NCBI GenBank assembly: GCA_045576455.1
Contig: JAZNGM010000007.1
Coordinates: forward strand, 1 to 64,000
DNA length: 64,000 nt
Origin: RGIG4034 sp045576455
Lineage (GTDB): Bacteria > Bacillota > Clostridia > Lachnospirales > Lachnospiraceae
Direction of reading: 5' to 3'
Shown: positions 35,461 to 45,195 of the stretch, one piece after another
How positions within the stretch are numbered: position 1 is the first letter of the stretch
How the letters are laid out: each line of letters starts with the position of its first letter
Notes under the pieces: model-generated
Database searches by the model: none
The model's input: the letters and a program-made list of their open reading frames with translations, nothing else
Told to the model about the DNA's origin: nothing
Program-made: the position numbers and the translations under genes

Positions 35461-36726
35461 ATGAAAAAAATAGTAAAAGGAATGTGCGTAATGCTTACCG
35501 CTGCGTCACTGCTTACCGGCTGTGGGAAAAGTAAGGTGGTAATGGAGGACTATGTAAGAAGTAATCCTGTTACATGGAATGTGAATGGTATTATGAAATC
35601 GGATACAGGGTATTATTACGGTGCCGGCGTAGGGCAATTGATGTCGCTTCACTATTATGATATTGAAAGCGGACAAAATATCTTTTTGTGTAATAAACCG
35701 GAATGCTTACACGAAGGGGATGATTTCTGTACGGCAACGAGTGATAAATATACTGTAATCAGTACATGCATGTATGGCGGAGATATATATATGGATGTAG
35801 CTGAAACAACGGATACGGAATATCTTTGTAAATTGTTGAAGGTTTCCGGGGATGGCACCAAGTTATCCGAAGTAATAACGTACCAGACGGTAAACAGAAC
35901 CTCGGTTTCTGTAATAACGGGTGATCCTATGATGATACATCGCGGTAAGGTAGTGTTACCGTATCGCTTTGGAGGAAAAAACGGCAGCAATCAGATTTCC
36001 GGTACCTATATTTATGATCTTGCTTCCAAAAAATTAGATAAACTTGAAGAACTGGAAGTGAATTCATACTGGGAAGGAAGAGAGAGATTTACCGGTTATG
36101 GGGATTATATATATTTTAATACCTCTACAGGCCGTAAGAATACGCTGTCAAGATATTGTCTGACGGATGGCAGTATAGAAGATATGGAACTTCTTGTTAA
36201 CTATCAGGGTAAATACGAAGTATTGGATGACAATACAATTATCTATAACAGAGGTAATCTGAATTTATATGAATACAATATTTCCACAAAAGAAAGCATA
36301 GACCATGGTGACTATCTTGCTACGCAGTCGGAAGAGTCACGGAAAAAAAATGAGATAAAAGTAGGAACGGTTACAGGTTTGGAGTTTACTGATATGGTAA
36401 CCGACGGAACGAACTTTTACGTTACGATGCTTATCGGATTCCATGATTTCAGTTGGGCGGGAACACAGATTTTAGACGGTCAGCCGGAGTATAAAGTAGT
36501 ACCTAAAATTCACGTCTATAACGATAAGCTTGAGCATGTGGTATCTGTAACGATAGATGTGGAAAAACTGCTGGGACGAAGTGGTTTTTGCTCGCTGGCT
36601 GTTTTGGATGACGTGGTGTATTTGAAGACGGCTGAAAAAGTATTCAGCTGTACGAAAGAGGAATTCCTTACGGGAGAACCGGAATTTGAAGAATTATATG
36701 AGCTGAACGTGGTAATACGTGAGTAA
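35461..36726 (+). CDS. lipoprotein, probable beta-propeller, associated with ABC transporter
   Basis: A 421-residue lipoprotein from the ATG at 35461, supported by AGGAGG; lipobox LTGC. The body is made of repeated beta strands with YYYGAGVGQLMSLHYYD and the Cys-rich LCNKPECLHEGDDFC motif, which I know from a family of Lachnospiraceae propeller-like lipoproteins of unknown function, often beside ABC genes. It starts an operon with the ATPase (15-base gap) and the permease, so it may be a ligand-capturing or regulatory surface partner. No enzyme motif is visible. Confidence 0.72.
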   Translation: MKKIVKGMCVMLTAASLLTGCGKSKVVMEDYVRSNPVTWNVNGIMKSDTGYYYGAGVGQLMSLHYYDIESGQNIFLCNKPECLHEGDDFCTATSDKYTVISTCMYGGDIYMDVAETTDTEYLCKLLKVSGDGTKLSEVITYQTVNRTSVSVITGDPMMIHRGKVVLPYRFGGKNGSNQISGTYIYDLASKKLDKLEELEVNSYWEGRERFTGYGDYIYFNTSTGRKNTLSRYCLTDGSIEDMELLVNYQGKYEVLDDNTIIYNRGNLNLYEYNISTKESIDHGDYLATQSEESRKKNEIKVGTVTGLEFTDMVTDGTNFYVTMLIGFHDFSWAGTQILDGQPEYKVVPKIHVYNDKLEHVVSVTIDVEKLLGRSGFCSLAVLDDVVYLKTAEKVFSCTKEEFLTGEPEFEELYELNVVIRE

Positions 36727-36741
36727 TAAGTAGGAGGATGT

Positions 36742-37515
36742 ATGCTGGAAGTTAAAGATTTGACCAAACAGTATGGGACATTTACGGCACTTAATCATCT
36801 GACGGTTACGTTTGATACCGGCGTATATGGTCTTTTGGGACCGAACGGTGCCGGCAAGACGACTTTTTTGAATTTGATTACGGATAATTTAAGCCGTACC
36901 GGAGGAAGCATTCTTTATAACGGTAAGGATATAAAATACTTAGGTGCAAAATTCAGGGAAAAACTGGGATATACGCCACAGGTGCAGGGAATGTATGAAG
37001 ATTTTACGGCAAGGGATTTTCTGCATTACATAGGAGCACTTAAAGGCATGAAGGCCTCTAAGTGTAAAAAGCAGACGGAAGAGTTTTTGGAAATTGTGAA
37101 TTTACAAAAGGATGCACATCATAGGCTGGGATCATTCTCCGGCGGTATGAAGCAGCGTACGCTGCTTGCGGCGGCAATGCTGAATGAACCGGAAATCTTG
37201 ATATTAGATGAACCTACGGTGGGCTTGGACCCGGAAGAACGTCACCGGTTACGGGAATATATTAAAGCGGTCGGAGAAACGCGGACGGTTCTTTTGGCAA
37301 CGCATATTGTAGGCGATATAGAGAGCATTGCAAAAAAAGTACTGCTCTTAACCAACGGAAAGCTTTGCCGGTTTGAAAGTCCTGCTGTACTGATTAAGGA
37401 ACTGGAGGAAAACACACCGGAAGAGAAAGAGGATAATGATAAGGTAATCGGCAGGTTCTGCCTTGAGGATGTGTATCTCCATTATGCATCACAGCAAAGA
37501 CGTAAGGACGGATAA
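36742..37515 (+). CDS. ABC transporter ATPase
   Basis: A 257-residue ATP-binding subunit with Walker A GPNGAGKTTFLNLI, Q-loop region YTPQVQGMY, signature SFSGGMKQRTLLAAAML, Walker B ILILDEPTVGLDPEERHRL and switch His in LLATHIVGDIE. It resembles ATPases of ABC-2-type exporters. AGGAGG lies before the ATG; the permease gene follows after 12 bases. Its partners suggest a signal-linked exporter or sensor complex. Confidence 0.94.
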   Translation: MLEVKDLTKQYGTFTALNHLTVTFDTGVYGLLGPNGAGKTTFLNLITDNLSRTGGSILYNGKDIKYLGAKFREKLGYTPQVQGMYEDFTARDFLHYIGALKGMKASKCKKQTEEFLEIVNLQKDAHHRLGSFSGGMKQRTLLAAAMLNEPEILILDEPTVGLDPEERHRLREYIKAVGETRTVLLATHIVGDIESIAKKVLLLTNGKLCRFESPAVLIKELEENTPEEKEDNDKVIGRFCLEDVYLHYASQQRRKDG

Positions 37516-37527
37516 GGTGGTGATGGG

Positions 37528-39513
37528 ATGCGAGAGTTTTCAAGAGTAGTATTTAACAGGAAAACGTTGCTGTTTTTCCTTATGCTGGTATTGATGAACA
37601 TAGCTTTCTGTATTTATCAATGTAAGGACAGTAAAGAAGTTACGCTTACCGGAAATGAACTTTCGGATTATCTTAAGGAGTATCCGGAATATCTTCATGA
37701 AATACAACAAAACGTTCATAATATGCAGAAGCTGTCATTGTTTAATAAGAAGGATTCTTTTTCCTATCAGAATATTGAAAAGACGGCAAAAGATTACTTA
37801 AAGCTTGAAGGTATAGTGCTTGAAACAGGCGAAAATAGGGGAATTGCCATATATGCAAAATATCAGCTGACTGATTTTCTTTTGCTGGGGCTAGCGGTTT
37901 TTCTTGTATTCCGGTTTATGGAGGAACAGAAAAAAGGGTTACATCTCATCGTGAGGAGCACGGTAAAAGGACGTATCCCGCTATTGTGCCAACGGGTAGG
38001 AATTATATGTTTCGGGATGCTTGTTGGAGCAGTTGTGTTGTATGCAAGCTCGCTTGCGGTAGTTTCAATTATATATCCGGGAGCGGACTGGGGGCGTAGT
38101 CTGCAATCCGTGCCGGAGTTTATGAAGTGTACGTCTACCTTAAGTATTGGGGAATTCCTGATTTGCGATATATTATTAAAGGCATTATGGGGACTTTTGG
38201 CGGCAATGTTGTTGTTTACGTTGTCGTTGGTGCTTTCACCTGTATTTTCGATGGCAATATATTTAGGGGTAATGCTGGCAGGATATATTTTTTATTTAGT
38301 GATACTTCCTACATCGCACTGGGCAACGCTTAAGTATTTGAATGTAAGTGCCTTGTTGTTTGGCAGGGACAGCTATACTAAATATTTGAATCTGAATATG
38401 TTCAAAAATCCGGTGTCGCTTGGAACGGCACAGTTTTTGACGGGAATCATTTTGCTGATTATTCTTTTGGTGGTAAGTCTTATAGCATGTGGAAACAACC
38501 GGAAGTTTGCTTTGGGTAATCTCGGACGTTTTTCGGAACGGTTTTTGGCATGGCTCAGCCGTCACAAACGCTGTACGTGCGGATTTGTCTGGGAGGCTAA
38601 AAAAATACTTTTTAAGCAAAAAGGTATTTACATTTTGGTGCTTACCGGGTATCTTGCCTATGCTGCTTCTTTGGAGTCGCAATATATGGATTTGCGCAAT
38701 CCGTATGAAATGAAATGGTATGAAGAATTTGGCGGTCCTGTTTCGCAGGAGAAAGTAGAGGCGATAGAGGATACAAAAATTAGTATTGAACAGAAAATAG
38801 AAAGGTTAAGGACAAGGTATGAGGCGCTGCTTGAGGAGTACCTTGAACTTGAAGATAAAGGTAGTGATTACGCACAGGCACTGTCAGACCGGATGGGAGA
38901 AATAATCGCTGATATAGAGGAATTTGAGTGTCAGCTTATTGGTCTTGAACCGGTATATGAACAGGCAGTTTCTGCTTGGGAGTACATGCAGAAGAGCGGA
39001 AAACAGTTGTGGTTATTGGAACCGTATACATATCATTTGCTTTTGAAAAATGATTACAGGACATATGAGAGAAACCGTTTATATATTTTCATTGCCGTAA
39101 TCGCTGCTTTCTCAGGTGTTATGGCATATGAACATAAATCCCATATGGAAAGCATGTTGCATACCCTGCCACGCGGAAGAAGGACGGTTCTTCATAAAGG
39201 CATAATTGTTGTCGCATTATGTTCCTTATTGGCGTTGGTAGTTCACCTGATGCAGTTTTATCAGATAGGACAGTCTTTTGAATATCATGCCATGGGATAT
39301 CCTGTACAAAGTATAGAATGTATGCGATGGTTTCCGATTGGTATTTCCATCCGTGGATATCTGTGCCTGCTATATGGATGGCGCTGTCTGTATACGGCAG
39401 GAATAGGACTCATTGTAATGGGAGTAAGCCGTCTGGTAAAAGACAGGGTGGTTTGCATTGCTGCGTGTACGGCGGGAATTTTAGTGCCGGTGTTCCTTAT
39501 GTCGGTTTTGTAA
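37528..39513 (+). CDS. ABC-2-like permease with internal duplication
   Basis: A 661-residue membrane protein. Each half has an N-terminal helix, an extracytoplasmic helical stretch and a bundle of hydrophobic segments; the halves share a motif, SLQSVPEFMKCTSTLSIGEF (residue 191 on) and PVQSIECMRWFPIGISIRGY (592 on). The second extracytoplasmic part (about 395-485) is a strong coiled coil (IEQKIERLRTRYEALLEEYL). The first half resembles the sensor region of the kinase at 33533, including YLNLNMF. It is the membrane partner of the ATPase just upstream. The transported substrate is unknown. Confidence 0.82.
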   Translation: MREFSRVVFNRKTLLFFLMLVLMNIAFCIYQCKDSKEVTLTGNELSDYLKEYPEYLHEIQQNVHNMQKLSLFNKKDSFSYQNIEKTAKDYLKLEGIVLETGENRGIAIYAKYQLTDFLLLGLAVFLVFRFMEEQKKGLHLIVRSTVKGRIPLLCQRVGIICFGMLVGAVVLYASSLAVVSIIYPGADWGRSLQSVPEFMKCTSTLSIGEFLICDILLKALWGLLAAMLLFTLSLVLSPVFSMAIYLGVMLAGYIFYLVILPTSHWATLKYLNVSALLFGRDSYTKYLNLNMFKNPVSLGTAQFLTGIILLIILLVVSLIACGNNRKFALGNLGRFSERFLAWLSRHKRCTCGFVWEAKKILFKQKGIYILVLTGYLAYAASLESQYMDLRNPYEMKWYEEFGGPVSQEKVEAIEDTKISIEQKIERLRTRYEALLEEYLELEDKGSDYAQALSDRMGEIIADIEEFECQLIGLEPVYEQAVSAWEYMQKSGKQLWLLEPYTYHLLLKNDYRTYERNRLYIFIAVIAAFSGVMAYEHKSHMESMLHTLPRGRRTVLHKGIIVVALCSLLALVVHLMQFYQIGQSFEYHAMGYPVQSIECMRWFPIGISIRGYLCLLYGWRCLYTAGIGLIVMGVSRLVKDRVVCIAACTAGILVPVFLMSVL

Positions 39514-39658
39514 GCAGCAACGGACCGGTTGTTAATATTTGAATAGGATAAGACATAAGAAAAGGCAAGATAATCCATTGTAAGTGTGTGAGTAGAAAAC
39601 TACAATTAATTCAATCATTTTTACCAAGATACTAAATGGAGATATGGGAGGATATACT

Positions 39659-40900
39659 ATGGTAAATTTTGACAGACTTGCACACCGGAGAAGCGGTAAA
39701 GTAGTTAGGGTTACGGACAAAAGCGGGGCACCGGTTGCCAACACCAGATTCCGCTTTAGACAGGTTAATCATGAGTTTTTATTCGGATGCGGAGCGTTTG
39801 ATATACAGGAGTATTTTGAAACTAAAGATGAAGTAAGAAAAGCCGTGTTAAAAGAGCGGATGGACATATGGCTTGAACTATTTAACTACGGAACACTTCC
39901 TTTTTATTGGGGAGGCTATGAACCGGAAGAAGGAAAATCGCAATGGGAAAGCCGAATGGCTGCAGCAAAATTTTTGAAAGAGCGTGGTGTGGATGTAAAG
40001 GGACATCCGCTGTGCTGGCATACGGCGTGTGCCAACTGGCTGATGCAATATGATAATAAAACAATTCTCGATAAACAGTTAAAACGTATAGAAAGAGATG
40101 TTACACAATTTAAAGGTGTTATTGATAAATGGGATGTCATTAATGAAGTTGTTATTATGCCGGTATTTGACAAATATGATAATGCAATAACACGTATCTG
40201 TAAGGAATTGGGACGGGTTGGATTGATTAAAAAGGTATTTGAAGAAGCCAAAGCAGCGAATCCGGATTCGACGCTTTTGCTGAATGATTTTAATACAACC
40301 ATTTCCTATGAAATATTGATTGACGGTGCACTTTCTGCAGGCGCGCCGATTGATGTGATTGGTATTCAGTCCCATCAACATCAGGGGTATTGGGGAGCAG
40401 AAAAATTGCAGGCTGTTTTGGAACGATTCAGTCATTTTAATATTCCGATTCATTTTACGGAAAATACGCTTGTTTCAGGCGAACTTATTCCCGCAGATAT
40501 AGAAGATTTGAATGACTTCCAAGTAGATGAATGGCCGTCGACGGAAGAACTTGAAGAAAGACAAATGAAACAGTGGGAAGAAATGTATCGTATTTTATTT
40601 GAGCATCCGCTTGTGGAGGCAGTAACCGGATGGGACTTTGCAGACGGAATGTGGCTCAAAGCACCTAGTGGTGTAATTCATGCCGATAATACAATAAAGC
40701 CGGTATACCGCAGACTTAAAGAGATCATTAAAGGTGAATGGTGGACGGATATGGAAGTATGCACGGATGAGAATGGTATGGTTCGTCTGGAAGGATTTAA
40801 GGGAGACTATGTATTGGAGTGTGGATTAAAGAGCGTGTCAATCAAGCTGACGTCTTGTGACAGTGCAGAAGCCGATTCGATTGTAATCGAAGGTTTTTAA
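39659..40900 (+). CDS. intracellular GH10 endo-xylanase
   Basis: A 413-residue GH10 enzyme with no signal peptide. A short N-terminal beta domain (KVVRVTDKSGAPVANTRFRF) leads to the barrel: CWHTACANWL, DKWDVINEVV with acid/base Glu163, LLLNDFN, IGIQSHQHQGYW and HFTENTL with the presumed nucleophile Glu268, then TGWDFADGMWL. The usual TELD around the nucleophile is TENT. Lack of export suggests it acts on imported xylo-oligosaccharides, like cytoplasmic GH10 enzymes of Butyrivibrio. GGGAGG supports the ATG at 39659 rather than 39644. Confidence 0.9.
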   Translation: MVNFDRLAHRRSGKVVRVTDKSGAPVANTRFRFRQVNHEFLFGCGAFDIQEYFETKDEVRKAVLKERMDIWLELFNYGTLPFYWGGYEPEEGKSQWESRMAAAKFLKERGVDVKGHPLCWHTACANWLMQYDNKTILDKQLKRIERDVTQFKGVIDKWDVINEVVIMPVFDKYDNAITRICKELGRVGLIKKVFEEAKAANPDSTLLLNDFNTTISYEILIDGALSAGAPIDVIGIQSHQHQGYWGAEKLQAVLERFSHFNIPIHFTENTLVSGELIPADIEDLNDFQVDEWPSTEELEERQMKQWEEMYRILFEHPLVEAVTGWDFADGMWLKAPSGVIHADNTIKPVYRRLKEIIKGEWWTDMEVCTDENGMVRLEGFKGDYVLECGLKSVSIKLTSCDSAEADSIVIEGF

Positions 40901-40917
40901 AAATAGGAGAATTTTAT

Positions 40918-40950
40918 ATGCCGCTTGCTGATGGGTAAGCGGCATATTTA
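40918..40950 (+). terminator. probable terminator after GH10 gene
   Basis: Nine-base stem ATGCCGCTT (40918-40926) / AAGCGGCAT (40937-40945), ten-base loop, weak ATTTAT tail. Confidence 0.65.
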
Positions 40951-41076
40951 TAAAGACTTATCCAACCGTGGGTTGGAAAAGATAGAAAACAATCAAACTA
41001 ATCCGTTGTTGTATATAGAGCAGATTTTTCGTAGATTTAAATTGTAGCTACGGAAAATAAGTTTGGAGGAACGATA

Positions 41077-41862
41077 ATGAATACAATAAAGATTAATGAA
41101 CAAATCGCTTTTTTAAGGAAACAAAAAGGACTTACACAAGAGGAATTGGCTAGAGCTTTGGGGGTAACCAACCAGGCAGTATCAAAGTGGGAATCAGCAC
41201 AGAATTGTCCGGATATCCAGCTTTTGCCGGATATAGCTAAGTTGTTTGATGTTTCGGTAGATGAGTTGCTTGGTTATACACCGGAATCCACGTCTCAAGA
41301 TATCGTGCTCAATCTCCGTAAAAAAGTTGATGCACTGGAATCCGGTAAGGCCTTGGATTTTGTATTCCGGATGGCTGCAGCGTTGCATACCATTATTTTT
41401 TCAAAAGGTATGGTAGAGGGACAAAATATAGTTTCAGGCTGGGATACAGAAGATGCGATTGAACATGCCGGTAAAGCGGAATGGGGATATTCCTGCATTA
41501 ATATGCCTGAGATTACGACAATGATGAGACATGGTGCCGTATTTTTTGCAAATAACAGGAACATAAACTTAATGAATGGCGACATGCAACGGATAGTGTC
41601 AATAATAAAGCCTTTTGCGGATGTAAAAAACTTAAAAATAGCCAATGCACTTTATCAATTGACTGTAGGTAATGAAAATGCTTATGCAACAATTGATAAG
41701 ATTAGTGAAAAATCAGGTGTGCCGGTTTCTAAGGTACAGGATTGTCTTGAAGAAGCTTTTGCGCCGTATGTTTTAGAAAAAGAAGCAACGGAAAGAGAAT
41801 TCCGTTTTGATGGAATGTATATGAACATTATTCCGATTATTTCTTTATTTGACTTGAAATAA
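41077..41862 (+). CDS. XRE-family transcriptional regulator
   Basis: A 261-residue regulator. The N-terminal helix-turn-helix is clear (IAFLRKQKGLTQEELARALG, VTNQAVSKWESAQNCPDIQL) with the usual DVSVDELLGY end. The C-terminal part (about 85-260) is helical with a second, winged-helix-like segment (IDKISEKSGVPVSKVQDCLE); its ligand is not known. GGAGG precedes the ATG. Placed between the xylanase and the sugar-transport regulator, it may act locally, but no operator was found. Confidence 0.85.
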   Translation: MNTIKINEQIAFLRKQKGLTQEELARALGVTNQAVSKWESAQNCPDIQLLPDIAKLFDVSVDELLGYTPESTSQDIVLNLRKKVDALESGKALDFVFRMAAALHTIIFSKGMVEGQNIVSGWDTEDAIEHAGKAEWGYSCINMPEITTMMRHGAVFFANNRNINLMNGDMQRIVSIIKPFADVKNLKIANALYQLTVGNENAYATIDKISEKSGVPVSKVQDCLEEAFAPYVLEKEATEREFRFDGMYMNIIPIISLFDLK

Positions 41863-41916
41863 CTTCCTGATGAATGACCGTAATATTTTATAAAAATATG
41901 TAATTTTTTATCTTTG

Positions 41917-41925
41917 TGGTATAAT
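41917..41925 (+). promoter_or_regulatory. extended -10 promoter of the YesN-like gene
   Basis: TG-n-TATAAT (TATAAT at 41920-41925) about 40 bases ahead of the ATG at 41965. No good -35 is seen, consistent with an extended -10 promoter. Confidence 0.6.
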
Positions 41926-41964
41926 TAAGGAAAGTTGCATATACATTTGACAAAGGGTGAAGTT

Positions 41965-43587
41965 ATGTTAAAGATTTTTTTGGTAGAAGACGAATTTGTA
42001 GTTCGTGAAGGAATTAAGAATAATATTGATTGGAATGCACATGGGTATGAATTCTGTGGCGAAGCAAGTGATGGGGAACTTGCTTACCCGATGATACAGA
42101 AACTTAAACCGGATATTGTTATCACGGATATTAAGATGCCGTTTATGGACGGTCTTACCTTAAGCAAACTGATTAAGAAAGAAATGCCGTGGATAGAGAT
42201 TATCATTCTTACCGGGCATCAGGAATTCGAATATGCCAAAGAAGGAATTAATATAGGCGTTGCCCAATACCTTTCGAAGCCAATCAGTTCAGAAGACCTT
42301 GTGCGTGAAGTGAATGCCCTTGCCCTAAAAATTGATGAGAAAAATAAGGAACGTCAAATCCGCGATATGTATATGAAAGAGATGGAAGAGAATTTCCTAA
42401 AGGAGAAAAAAGAGCTTTTCCAATATATTGTGGAGGGACAAAAGTCTGTTGTAGAACTGATTGAGATGGCAGATACACTGGGAATAGATTTGTCGGCAAT
42501 GTGGTATAACATTGTCTTAATTAAAGCACAGTTTGTAAATCAGGCGTCAGAAGAGTTTTCCAAAAAATTGCTTGCTATCGAAACAAAGCTTGAAGAATAT
42601 GCGGATAATAAACGGGTTATCATTTTTGACAGGAACCTTGAGGGGAAAGCATTACTTTTTAAGGCAGATACAAAAGCAGAACTTCTTGAGGTACAGGCTG
42701 AGTATCTTAATTACACAGAAGAGGTGATGCGTGAATTTGAAGATATACGTTATTTTGGAGGAATCGGTGAACCTGTGAACCGTCTTAGGGAAATTCCGCT
42801 TTCTTTTGAACAGGCGAGCCATGCGTTTGCACACCGGTATCTCACGAAGGAAAGCCGTATCGTAAACTGTGATGATATTTCACAAAATGTATATCAGAAT
42901 CCGGATGATTTTGATATTACCAATATAGATACAAAGCAGATTGACAGGGCAAAAATACGAGAATTTTTAAAAACGGGACAAAGGGAAGAAGCGGTATATT
43001 TCGTAGAAGAGTTCTTTAGGGCATTAGGAAAAAATGCCATGCGTTCAACCATGTTCAGACAATATATTATAATGGATGCATATTTTTGCGTGGTTGATTT
43101 TGTGGAGGGACTGCAGCTTTCCAAAGAGGAAATAGAACCGGTGGATATTATGTCCGCAACGCTTCAAAGCGAAGAAAATGCCATGGCATATGTGGTAAAG
43201 ATTATTGAGAAGGCATTGGAGCTTAGAGAGTCGGTAGCAAGTAACCGCTATGGCGATGTGGTGGATGCGGTAATTAAGTACATAGATGAGAACTATGCAG
43301 ATGAAGAGTTATCATTAAATCTCCTTGCATCTCATGTAAACTTTTCGCCTAATCATTTGAGTATGGTATTCAGCCAGCAAACGGGACAGACCTTCATTAA
43401 GTACCTGACGGATTACCGTATGAACAAAGCAAAAGAATTATTGAAATGTACAGGGAAAAGAAGCAGTGTAATAGCGATGGAAGTCGGATATAAGGATTCG
43501 CATTATTTTTCCTATTTATTTAAGAAAACACAAGGGATGACACCTACACAATACCGTGGAGGTAAGGATGCAGAGGGAGAAGAATAG
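41965..43587 (+). CDS. AraC-type response regulator (YesN-like)
   Basis: A 540-residue regulator: receiver domain with phospho-acceptor Asp55 (PDIVITDIKMPFMDG), a long middle linker region (about 130-430) and a C-terminal AraC DNA-binding domain (LASHVNFSPNHLSMVFSQQT, then AKELLKCTG and IAMEVGYKDSHYFSYLFKKT). These regulators sit beside sugar ABC importers in Firmicutes. AAGGGTGA supports the ATG at 41965. Its stop overlaps the kinase start by one base, and the transporter genes follow. Confidence 0.93.
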   Translation: MLKIFLVEDEFVVREGIKNNIDWNAHGYEFCGEASDGELAYPMIQKLKPDIVITDIKMPFMDGLTLSKLIKKEMPWIEIIILTGHQEFEYAKEGINIGVAQYLSKPISSEDLVREVNALALKIDEKNKERQIRDMYMKEMEENFLKEKKELFQYIVEGQKSVVELIEMADTLGIDLSAMWYNIVLIKAQFVNQASEEFSKKLLAIETKLEEYADNKRVIIFDRNLEGKALLFKADTKAELLEVQAEYLNYTEEVMREFEDIRYFGGIGEPVNRLREIPLSFEQASHAFAHRYLTKESRIVNCDDISQNVYQNPDDFDITNIDTKQIDRAKIREFLKTGQREEAVYFVEEFFRALGKNAMRSTMFRQYIIMDAYFCVVDFVEGLQLSKEEIEPVDIMSATLQSEENAMAYVVKIIEKALELRESVASNRYGDVVDAVIKYIDENYADEELSLNLLASHVNFSPNHLSMVFSQQTGQTFIKYLTDYRMNKAKELLKCTGKRSSVIAMEVGYKDSHYFSYLFKKTQGMTPTQYRGGKDAEGEE

Positions 43588-45050
43588 TGAAGGAACGATT
43601 GAGAAAGATTTATAGAAAATCTACGCTGGCAACAAAAATCCGATATTCGTATATTGCCCTGTTAATACCGTTTGTACTTTTTCTTGTGTACTGTATTTAC
43701 AACTGGTGGTCAAGCAATAAAATGTATGAAAATATGATTAATTCAACTATTGTGGCGAGTGAATTTAATCTGGATTTCAAAGATGATTTTGATCACGAAA
43801 CGTATCTTTTGATTGTTGAAAATAAGACCATGCAAGAGTCTGAACTTACGAATTTGTTGAGCGAAGCAAACCGTATCGTAACAGGACTGGAGCGGCTGAC
43901 GGATTCTGAAGAAAGCCAAAAACGTCTTGATAGTGTAAAAAGATATCTTAAAAATCTTGAGATATATAAAGGACGTATAGCAGAAAATCTGGCCATAGGT
44001 AATAAATATGAAGAGAACCGCCAGATATGGGAAAATGACGTCATGATAGTAACGTCACTTCTGCAGGATGATTTCTTTCAATATATTTACTACGAGATCC
44101 GTGATATTGAACGTGCCAGTGCGGAATATAAAAGTGTTTTTGTTACTATGATTACCATTTCCATAGCTATATTTTTCGGTATTTTGCTGGTAATTCTTTT
44201 CCTTTCGTACAAGATACCACTAAGTATTACAAGCCCTATTAGAAGGCTTAGCGAAGTGACGGACCAGGTTGCCAAAGGTAACTTAAATGTGCGTGCCAAT
44301 GCTAAGAGCGGTGCGGAAGTTGCGGCATTAAGTGAGTCAATGAATACCATGATTGATAAGATTAACGAGCTTCTGGAACAGGTGACCAAAGAACAGATGC
44401 GCCTTAGAAAAGCTGAGTTTGAACTTTTACAGGCACAAATTAATCCGCACTTCTTATACAATACGCTGGATACTATTGTGTGGCTCGCAGAAGCGGGAGA
44501 ACACAAGAAAGTTGTAAGTATGGTAGGAAGCTTGTCGGACTTCTTTAGAAGTACATTAAACCAAGGTAAAGATATTGTTTCTATTAAAGAAGAACTCCAA
44601 CATGTAAGAAGTTATCTTGAAATACAGCAGGTGCGTTATCAGGATATTCTGGAATACGAAATTGATGTGCCGGAGGAGCTTGAAGGTTATTTAATACCTA
44701 AAATAACCATACAACCTCTTGTAGAAAATGCTTTATATCACGGCATTAAGAATAAGAGAGGCTTAGGTAAGATAACTATTACCGGTAATGCAACGGATGA
44801 AGGCTTTGAACTTTGGGTTCAGGATAACGGAATCGGTATTACGGAAGAGAGACTTAGCAGGGTTCAGGAAAGACTTGAAGTAGGAACACAGCCTTCTGAG
44901 GACATTTATGGTGTTTATAATGTTAATGAACGGATCCGCTTGAATTTTGGAGAACAATATGGTATCCAAATTCAAAGTAAGTATGGCGAAGGTACTAGGG
45001 TAAAGATATATTTGCCTTGCCAAGTAGAAAAAAATCAACAAGAATCATAA
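43587..45050 (+). CDS. YesM-type sensor histidine kinase
   Basis: A 487-residue membrane kinase. Membrane helices at about residues 20-40 and 185-208 flank an extracytoplasmic helical sensor (about 45-185); a HAMP linker follows (SPIRRLSEVTDQVAKGNLNV), then the LytS-like core with AQINPHFLYNTLDTIVWLAE (phospho-acceptor His), IPKITIQPLVENALYHGIKN (N box) and VQDNGIGITEE (G box). It starts at a GTG overlapping the YesN stop. The pair likely senses a sugar and turns on the transporter 150 bases downstream. Confidence 0.93.
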   Translation: MKERLRKIYRKSTLATKIRYSYIALLIPFVLFLVYCIYNWWSSNKMYENMINSTIVASEFNLDFKDDFDHETYLLIVENKTMQESELTNLLSEANRIVTGLERLTDSEESQKRLDSVKRYLKNLEIYKGRIAENLAIGNKYEENRQIWENDVMIVTSLLQDDFFQYIYYEIRDIERASAEYKSVFVTMITISIAIFFGILLVILFLSYKIPLSITSPIRRLSEVTDQVAKGNLNVRANAKSGAEVAALSESMNTMIDKINELLEQVTKEQMRLRKAEFELLQAQINPHFLYNTLDTIVWLAEAGEHKKVVSMVGSLSDFFRSTLNQGKDIVSIKEELQHVRSYLEIQQVRYQDILEYEIDVPEELEGYLIPKITIQPLVENALYHGIKNKRGLGKITITGNATDEGFELWVQDNGIGITEERLSRVQERLEVGTQPSEDIYGVYNVNERIRLNFGEQYGIQIQSKYGEGTRVKIYLPCQVEKNQQES

Positions 45051-45071
45051 AAAAATCAACTTTTATATCGC

Positions 45072-45094
45072 AGTTGATAAAAAAATCAACTTTT
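45072..45094 (+). terminator. possible weak terminator / repeated element before sugar transporter
   Basis: AGTTGAT (45072-45078) can pair with ATCAACT (45085-45091) around an A6 loop, followed by TTT. The string AAAAAATCAACTTTT occurs twice in 45050-45094, so a protein-binding repeat is an alternative. Confidence 0.45.
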
Positions 45095-45195
45095 GTATGA
45101 GTTATCTGAATGGATTTATGAAAAATTGAGCGTTATTATAGGTACATCGAAGTAAATATCTTTTCAAATCAAAAATTATGGGAGGATTCCAAAGA

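Noticed and set aside
45050..45094. Twice-occurring AAAAAATCAACTTTT as a regulator-binding direct repeat
   Set aside because: The second copy also forms a terminator-like hairpin right after the kinase gene; evidence for an operator is too thin to call.
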